Source: Aminobacter sp. HY435
Lineage (GTDB): Bacteria > Pseudomonadota > Alphaproteobacteria > Rhizobiales > Rhizobiaceae
Assembly (NCBI RefSeq): GCF_027568395.1
Contig: NZ_JANKZL010000004.1
Coordinates: 186,001-250,000 of the forward strand
Direction of reading: 5' to 3'
DNA length: 64,000 nucleotides
Of this stretch, positions 51,701-60,700 are shown in pieces. A program made the position numbers and the translations under genes. The notes beneath the pieces were generated by a model. The model was not told the origin of the DNA. It did no database searches and saw only the letters and a program-made list of their open reading frames with translations. Each line of letters begins with the position of its first letter. The first letter of the stretch is position 1.

Positions 51701-54700
51701 CGTCTATCTGCTGCGTGGCGGAAGCCGCGACGGTGATGTTGCCACTCTTCGATATGACGCTGTCGGTAATCGACGCTTCTGTGTCGACATCGATGTCGTT
51801 CTTGGCAGTAGCGCCAGCACCGCTGAAGCTGATCGAGCGGCCGCCCGAAATGGTGATCGACGCAGAGGCCGCCACCGCAACGGCGGAGATTTCGGCCTTG
51901 TTCGCGGCTTTGACTTCAAGCACGCCGTCCGAGCTCAGCGTGGCATCGCTGACCTTGGCTCCGACGCTGCCCTTGATGTCGTTGAATGCTATGTCGAGGC
52001 CGATGGACACCGCCACAGCGTTCTTCGAGGAGAACGACGCCGCGATCGTGGCCGCAGCCGACAGCGACTTGATCTTGCTGGTGTTTTCAGCGTCGACGAC
52101 AATGCCGCCGGAACGGGCGGTGATGTTGGAACGACCGCTCGCGCCGCCATCGATGGCGGCGATCGTATCGGCAGCGATGCTGTTCTGGACGAACACGCCG
52201 CCAGCACTGAACGCCGTGGCAGCACCGGAGGCCGACAGCCCAATGGCAACCGAGGCGGCAACCGTGGTTGCATCGATGCTCTGGCTCGATTTTGCCAGCA
52301 CCGAAACCTTGTTGCCGGCAACCGTCGAATTGCTGATCCGTGCATCGGTCTTCAGCGGCTTGGCGACACCGACCTGGGTGATGCTGCCGGTATAGCCGAT
52401 GTAGTTGAAGGCAAGCACGATGCCGACGGCGACCGCGGTGCCCGAGCCGGAGAAGCCGCCGGCGACCGAAGCCGCCGCGGCAGCAATCGTGGCATCGATG
52501 TCGGCGCTGTTGGTCGCCGAAACAGTAACGCCATCGCCGGCAGCATTGCCGGAGGCGCTGACATCGCTGGCCGAAATCAGCGCTTCGACCCCGCCCACGA
52601 TCGTGTTGAAGGCGATGGTGCCGGCGACACCGACGGCGAGGCCCTTGCCGGTGCCGGCAGCGACCGACACCGCGGCTGCCGCGGCGGTCGCGTCGATCTT
52701 GCCTGCCTGGCTCGCCTCGACCCTGACGCTTGCCGCATCGAGGTCGGCGACGCCATCGATCGACGCCTTCACGCGCGCGTCAACGGCATTGCGCGACACC
52801 ACAGGCGCGATCGAGACGGACTTGCCGTCCGGATTTTCACCATAGCTGTAGTTGATCGCGATGACCGGAGCCACGACCTTCGAGGTGATGCTGCTGGTGT
52901 TGCTGGCGCTGACCGTGAAGCTTCCGTCCGCATCAATGTCGGCGGAATTGGTCACCGACGCATCGACGACCGCATAAACGCGGTTCAGGGCAAACACACC
53001 GCCAACACTGACGGCGGTCGGCGCGCCACCACGCAAGGTCTTGACGTAGTTGGAGATTTCCGAGGTGATGAGCTGGGTCGCCTTGGCTGACACCAGCACG
53101 TCCCCAGTCATGTCGATCTTCGAACTGGTGACCAGGGCCTGGATCTGCGCATTCGGATCGAGCCCCGAGATTGCGCCGACCAGATCGGTGCCGAGCAGCG
53201 TATCGACCGCATTGAAGAGGAAGTTCTGGCCGGCAAGGCCAACTGTGTTGAAGGCCAGCGTGATGCCGGCGGCAACCTGCTTGGCGATGGTGTCGGCGTC
53301 GATGGTCGCCTTGATCGTGGCGCCACCTTCGGCGAGCACGTCGAGGTCGGCGCCGGTGACATCGCTGCCGGTGACTGTCGCCTTGGCATAGTTCAGCACG
53401 TTGTTGGTGGCGATGACGCCGTTGATGGCGATCGACTTGCCCTTGGCGCTGCCGGTCACTTCGACCCGTGCCTTGACGTCAGCGCTGATCTCGCTCGTCT
53501 GCTTGGCCGAAACAAGCACATTGCCGGTGGCGTTGACGTCGGCATTCAACAGCTTGGCGGTCGCGCCGCTGTCGATGTCGTTACGAATGACAAGCGCGCC
53601 GACGCCGATGGCGCTGCCGCCGGCAAGGCTCGGCACGAGGTTGTCGTTGATGAAGTCGATGACGTCATTGACGATGTATTTCGACCAGCCCGCGCCGGTG
53701 AAATTGTCGAAATTGATCGTCGATCCGTCCGCGCCATCGAACTCCCACAGCTCGCCCGCCTGCGGGCCGCCAGGAACGCTGGTGTCGATATAGATCAAAT
53801 CGCCATTGTTGACCGTCTGGGAGCCGGACTTGGTGGTGAACTGGTAATTGCCGAACGCCGACTTGGCGAGATTGGCAACGACGCTGATGCCGTAGTCGTT
53901 CTTGATCAGGGTAAGCGCCTTGATCTCCCCTTTCGAGGTGATCGAGGCGTCGTCGGTCGCCTTGACCGTCACGGCGACGGCATCGACGTCCGCGGTCGCA
54001 TTGCCGGAGTTGTCTATATAGGCCTTGGCCTCGCTCGCCACCTTGTTGGAAGCGATGACGAAGCCGAGCGCCTTGCCGTCCGTGCCGCTGATCGAGGTCG
54101 ACTCCGAGGTTACCTCGTTGCCGACCGTAGCGTCGATGGCGGCGCGATTGTCGGCGGTAACCGAAAGGTCGCCACCTGCCGAGACGTCGGAGTTGACGAT
54201 TGCCGCCTCGGTGAAGGACGGATTCCGCCCGCCGAACGCATCTGCGATCAGGTCGTCGCCCAAAAGCGCGTCGACGCCGTTGAACAGGACATTGGTCGGA
54301 TTCCAGCCAATGGTGTTGAAGGCAAGGGTGACGCCGACGGAGTCCCCGCCCGTCGTGTAGGCCGAGCTCTTGGTGTCGGCATCGATGCGTGAGACGTTTT
54401 CCGCCGAAACGCTGACGTCGCCGCCTGCGGTGATGCTCGAGCCTGAAATCTTGGCGACAGCGCTGCTCTGCACCAGATTGGTGGCGATTGTGCCATTGAT
54501 CGACAGCACCTTGTCGGTGTTGTTTTCCTGGCCTGCCGGCGTGGTGTCGGCTGCCGGGTCGGCCGGCGAGCCGGGCTTGTGCTTGGTGCCCGGATTGGTG
54601 TCGGCAGCGCCCGTCTTCTTGTCGCCGTCCCAGTCGATGGAACTGCCGCCCGAAGACGAAATCGCGCTGTCGACCTTGGCGGTCATCACGGCGCTTTCGA

Positions 54701-57700
54701 GCGCCGCGACTTCGACGTTGCCTGTCGTCGCGGTGACGTTGGCATTGGTGATGGTCGCAGACGAGCCGCCGCGCACGTCGTTCATGACGACCAGGCCGCC
54801 GACGGATTTGGACGGCGAGGCCGAAAGGTTCAGTTCCTGCAGCAGGACCGTTGCTTCGGGCGCTTCCTTCCACAGGCCGAGATTGGTGAAATCGGTCTGC
54901 GTGAGGTCGATATCCTGCCCGAGAGCATTCGAGCCCATGAAGACGTAGATGCTGCCGGCATTGCCGCCGACCTTGGTCCAGTCGGGACCAAGATTCGCCT
55001 CGCCGCCTGCCACCAGCGCCTCAAGGTCGATGATCGCATCGTCGCCATTGTACTGGTAGATCGCGCCGGTATCGTCGCCGATGCCTTCAAAGCGGATGGC
55101 ATCGCCATTGCTGATCGGGAATTTCGACGGCGGCAGCACATTGTTGAGATCGATCGCGATGCTGCCGAGATAATCGTCGGCAATGCGGATGCGGTCGCCG
55201 AACTTGACGTCGCGGATCTTGGTGCCCCCGGCATCGGGCCGGGTGTCGTAGTCAGCCGGAAACAGGTCGTTGAGCGTTTCCTGGATGATGCCGGCGCCGC
55301 CGTCATTGGTCACCGTCGTCGAGGCCACCAGCTTGGCGTTGGAGTAGATGCCGACCGCATCGTCTGCGATCACCGAGACACCGTTGGCGGCCTTGATCGT
55401 CTTGCCCGTGGTGCCCGAATTGTCGATGGTCGCCTTGGCCGCGCCCGAAACCTTGTTGGATGCGATGATGGCGCCATAGGAGGCACCGGAAGCACCATAC
55501 AGCGCCGACGTCTCGGTGACCGCGGCGTTGCTGACGGTGGCGTTGATCTGGGCATCGGACTCCGCCGAAACGCGGATCTTGCCGCCCGAATCCACCGTGC
55601 TCTTGAGGATCGACGCCGAGGCATCAGCACCCAAATTGCCGTCGAACGCGCCATCCGCGAGATAGGGAGCGCCAACCAGCGTGTCGAGCGTGTTGAAGAG
55701 CAGGTTCTGCGCTTCCCAGCCGACGGAGTTGTAGGCGAGCGAGATACCGACCGAGGTCGCCGCCGAATTGCCCGACGAATAAAGCCGCGCATCGATGCGC
55801 GCCTCGTTTTCGGCCGAAACCGTGACGTTGCCGCCGGCCTTGACGGTGCTGCTGTCGATGCTGGCGATGGTCTTGCCAAGCACGACGTTGGTGACGATCT
55901 GGCCGTTGAAGCCCAGCACCTTGCCGGTGCCGTTGATGCTGCTGCCGCCCGAGGCGGTGACGGTGCTGGTGGTGTAGGCGGTGATTGTCGACGCGCCCGT
56001 TGCCGCGACATTGACCGCGCCGCCGGCGTCGACCTTTGCGCCCTGGATATAGGCGTGCGCGTTGCCGCGCGTGTCGTTGTAGGCGATCGCCAGGCCGATC
56101 GCCTTGGCGTTGGTGGTGACGATGTTGCCGAGTTCGGGGAAGAAGGTGTCCTTGAAATCGGACGTCCTGAGCTGCTTCCAGCTGTTCACGTCGCCATAGT
56201 CGGCAATCGTCAGGTCGACGTTCGCCAGCGGCGTATCGCCGATATACTCGTAGACCTCGCCGGAATTGACGTCCATTTCCTGCCACAGCGTCGTGTTGGC
56301 AACATTGATGCCGCCGCGCGTGGTGATCTTGGTGTCGCCGAGGTAGCGATAGACCTTGCCGCCGGTCTCGACCCGATCGCCATTGATGATGTCGACAACG
56401 GTGCTTGCGTCGGTGACGGCATCGAGATCGATTTCGGTATCGAGATAGTCGAGCGCGACACGGACCTTGTCGCCCTTCTCGAGCGAGCGAACGCCCGACT
56501 TGGTGGTGAAATCGTAGTCGCCCGCGCCGAGCCGCTCGGCGGCATTGCCGATCAGGTCGGTCAAGGCATTCAGCGTGCTGGCCGGCAGCGCTGTCGCCAC
56601 CACCTTGATGTCGGCCGAAATCGTGGCCGCGTTGTCGGCCTTCAGGTCGACCTTGCCGCCAGCCTTGACGGTCTTGGTCGCGTTGCCCGAGCCATCGACA
56701 GCCGCACTGTTGTCGATATAGGCCGATGCGCCGGCGGAAACCTTGTTGCTGGCAAGGATTGCTCCCGCCGCCGTGCCGCTCACCCCGTACTTGGCGCCGG
56801 CAGCGAAATCGTTTTCCCATTCCATCAGCGATTCAGCGCCGAGAACCGAGTTGATGCCGGCCGCATTGACCGCCACCAGCGCGATATCGCCACCGGCATC
56901 AATGCTGGAATTCTTGATGTAGGCCGTGGTCAGGACCGGGCTCTCGGCCTTCAGCGCCTTGCCGATTTCAGGCGAGCCGATCAGCGTGTCGACGGCATCG
57001 AACAACAGGTTGCCTGGTTCGTAACCCACCGCATTGAAGGCGATGACGAAGCCGATCGTCTTGCCCGAACTGGTCAGCTTGCTAAGCGCGGTCGCGTCGA
57101 TGGTCGCGTCGGTGCGGGCCGAAACGTTGAGGTCGCCGCTTGCGCCGGTGACCACGGAACTGCTTTCAACGGCGGCCTTTGCGCCACCCTGCACCGTATT
57201 GGACACCGAAATGCCGGCAGTGCTGTCCCAGCCGTCGATGACGCTGTTGTCGACTGCCTTGATCTTGGCCGACTCCTTGGCGTCGACCACAACGTCGCCG
57301 ACCGTGGTGACCGACGTCCCGGTCAGGGACGCCTCGACGTTGGACTTGACCTGGTTGCGGGCAAAAATGCCGCCCTTGCTGGTGGCGTTGCCAACCACCG
57401 ACTTCTCGTCCATGCCAAGTGCGAGAAGGCCGGTCTTGACCATCGATGCCGGGATCAGGTTTTCGGTGTTGAGCTTCTTCCACAGGCCGAAGTCGTTGAA
57501 ATTGGCGGTGGCGAGGTTAACCGACGTGCCGTCGGCGCCCATGTACTGGTAAATCGCGCCCTTGTCGCCGGTGCCGGCATAATCGTCGGCCGAACTGATG
57601 CGCACCTTGTCGCCGAGATTGAGCGATGGCGTACCGGATTTGGTCGTGTAGTCGTAGTCGTCGAGGATGTTGCTGGCAATCGAGTTGACGATGTCGGCGC

Positions 57701-60700
57701 CGTTGGTGTTGTCGAGCTCGGCGGTGACGCCAAGGCTGGTGCTGGCGTCGATCTCGGCCCTGTCCTGCGCCTTGACGCTGACCGTGTCGGCCTTGACCGT
57801 GCCGCCGCTGATCTTGGCGATCGCAGCGCTGCTGACCTTGTTGCCGGAGATGACGGCGCCGGTGCTCGTCACCTTGCCGTCGAACAGGGCTTCGTAGGAA
57901 GCGGTCGCCCGGTTGTCGATGGAGGCCGAAATCACTGCCTCGGAGACGGCTTCCACCGACACATCGCCATTCGACGTGATGTCGGTACTGCTGATCGAGG
58001 CCTCGACGTTGAACGGATTTTCGGTGCGCAGGCGGATGTCGGAAGCGCCCGCCGGTTCTGCGATGTTGTGGACCACGTCGCCGAGCAGCGTCTCCACCGT
58101 ATTGAACAGCAGGTTGCCGCGTTCCCAGCCGATCGTGTTGTTGGAAATCTGGAACGCCGACGCCTTGTTGCCGTTTGCCGCGGTGGCAACGGTCGAGTTC
58201 TCGGACACGATATGCGAGCTGTTTTCGGCGAGAACCGTGACGTCGCCGATCTTGTTGGCGTCGGTGCCGAGCTTGCTGTCTTCGATCTTCGCCGAGGTCT
58301 GGCCCTGGATGAGGTTGGTGGCCACGACCGCGCTCTGCGCCTTCGTCGTGCCGCCACCGGAGAGAAGCTTCTTGAACAGGAAGCCCTTGGCGCCCTTCGG
58401 CGCGACCTTTTCGATCAGCTTGTCCTGGTTGAAGGGCGAGCCGCCCTTGGCCTCGCTCAGGATGTCGGCGTTGGCCTCGATCCTGCCGATCGATTCAGCC
58501 GTGACTGCAACGCTGCCGGCCTCAAGGTCGACCTTGCGCACAAGCGCCGTCGCGCCGCCGCGAACGTCGTTGAAGACCAGTGCGGCGCCTGTCGCTGCGC
58601 CGCCGGACGCGCGCAGATTGTATTTGTCGGTGACGATCGAATAGTCGGTGTCGGGCTTCCACAGGTCGCGGTCGGTGAAGTCGACGTTCAGCAGGTTGAG
58701 CGTCGGATTGTCAGCGCCGAGATAGGTGTAGACCTGCCCCGGCTCGCCCTTGACCAACTGCCAGTAGGCAGGATCGGCGAAATTGCGCGCCGGATTGTTG
58801 AGCTTGAAATTGATCGTCTGGTCGGGGCCGACATATCTGTAGAGCTTGCCGGCCTCGCCGAGCTTGGCCACGGCAACGACATCGCCTGTCTTGACGTCGA
58901 TGGCGCCTTTGAAGCCGTCGGTGATGGTGTCGTAGTTGAGGCCGACCGTCGTGCCGTAGGCGACAGGCACGACAAGCCCGTCGGTCAGTTTGCGGTCGCC
59001 GCCGACCTGGCTGCCAAGCACGCCATCGATCGTACGCTCGAGCGAATGCAGCCCGCCGTCGCTTGACGCGGTGCCCGACGAAACAATCTTGACGTTCGAG
59101 TTGACCGTCGTGTCGTCCGAGGCCGTCACGGTGATCGCGCCAACCGCTTTGACCGACTTGTTGGATGTACCGCCATCGATGACCGCGGAGGCGATCCGGC
59201 TGACCTGGTTGGTCGCCAGCACCACACCCATGGCCTTGGCGCTGATCTTGAGCAGGCCGGTCGCCTCGGCGAGCGAGGTGTTCGACACCGTCGAATTGAC
59301 CACGCCCCTGGAGGCAGCCGCGACCAGCAAGGCGCCGGCGGCGCTGACGAGTGAATCGGTGATCGACGCCTTGACCTGGACTTGCTCCTCGGTTGTCCAG
59401 AACGACGTGCCCAAGATGGCGTCAAGCGTTGCCTGGGCGATGCCCGGCACCTTGAAGCCGACAATGTTCATCGCCTCGAGGCCGGTGACAGCCTTGGCAC
59501 CGCCCTTGAGCAGGCGGCCGACGCCGCCGCGTCCGTCGATATTGATGTAGATCGTGGCGTCCAGGAATGTGTCGTCGACGGCCTCGACCTTGATGTCGCC
59601 GCCGTTGGTGGTCGAAACATCGCTTGCCGAAACGGTCGCCAGCGTCGAGCCGTTGACGATGTTGGCCACCAGAACGCCGGCATTGACCTTCTTGGCGTTG
59701 ACCTGGTTGGTCGGATCGTCGCCGCTGTCCTCAAGCGCCTCTTCCATGGGCAGCGACACGGCAAAGGCCGAAAGCTTGGTCTCGTTGATCGCCGAAACGA
59801 CGATCGCGCCGGCGCTGGTGACGACGGACTGCGAAAGCAAGGCCGCCGTCGTCTTGGTGACCTCGTTGATCGAACTGACGCGGGCGATGTGTTTCTTGGC
59901 CTTGGCGTCGGTCTCGGTCATCCGCGGCTGGAACGGCAAAGCGGTTGCCTCGAACTCGGAACGGTCGGCGGCGGCCACCGTCACCCCGCCCGATCCTGCC
60001 GAGACCACGCTTTCGTCGATCCCGGCGGTGGTGCCGCCGGTGACCCGATTTTCCGCATCGAGGCTCGACGTCCGGTAGATGGTGTCGCTGTCGGCGGAGA
60101 CGTTGAGCCCGCCAGCGATCACGGTGACGCCGCGCACTAGGGCCGTCGTGGTTTCCGTTGCATCGTTGGTCGCCGAACCGATGCTGTTCGAAGCGATGTC
60201 GTTTCGCACCTCGCCAGCATTGCGCGCCGCAATGGCGACGTCCCCGGCAGCGTTGATGACGGTTGGCTTTGCGACGACGGCGGCCGTGGCCGGCCCGACC
60301 ACAACTTCGGTCGTACGCGAGACGTCGACATCGGAATCGATCGCCGAAAACACCACGATCGTTGCCAGCGCCGGAAAGAGCGCGTCTTTCTCGGTCTGGA
60401 TCTTGACCCGGACGACGCTGTCGTCGCTGGCTGAGATCGCAACCTCGGACGCGCCGCCGACCGTTCCGCCGGTCTGCGTGATCCTGGCCGCCGCGTCGAC
60501 CGTTACAGAGGTCTTGTTCGTCACCGTGACGTCGGATTCGACCTGCGCATTGCTGAAATCGGCGATGTTCGCGGCGACCTCGCGCAGCTTGTCCATCGAC
60601 AGCTGGCCAACCGAGATCAGGTTGGTGAAGGCCTCGCTGCCGGTGTTGATGATACCGTCGGGAAATACCTCGTTGATCAGGCTGGCCGGCAGGATGCCGT

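Noticed and set aside
49100-58950. Possible CRISPR or simple tandem DNA repeat
   Set aside because: The periodicity is at protein level with diverged DNA; there are no short identical direct repeats with uniform spacers.
54579-59066. Long plus-strand open frame (about 1,495 codons) opposite the giant gene
   Set aside because: It is a shadow of strongly GC-biased codons on the minus strand. Its composition (runs of R, G, D, V, A with no domain) is typical of antisense frames, and similar shadows lie opposite tamB and the macroglobulin gene.
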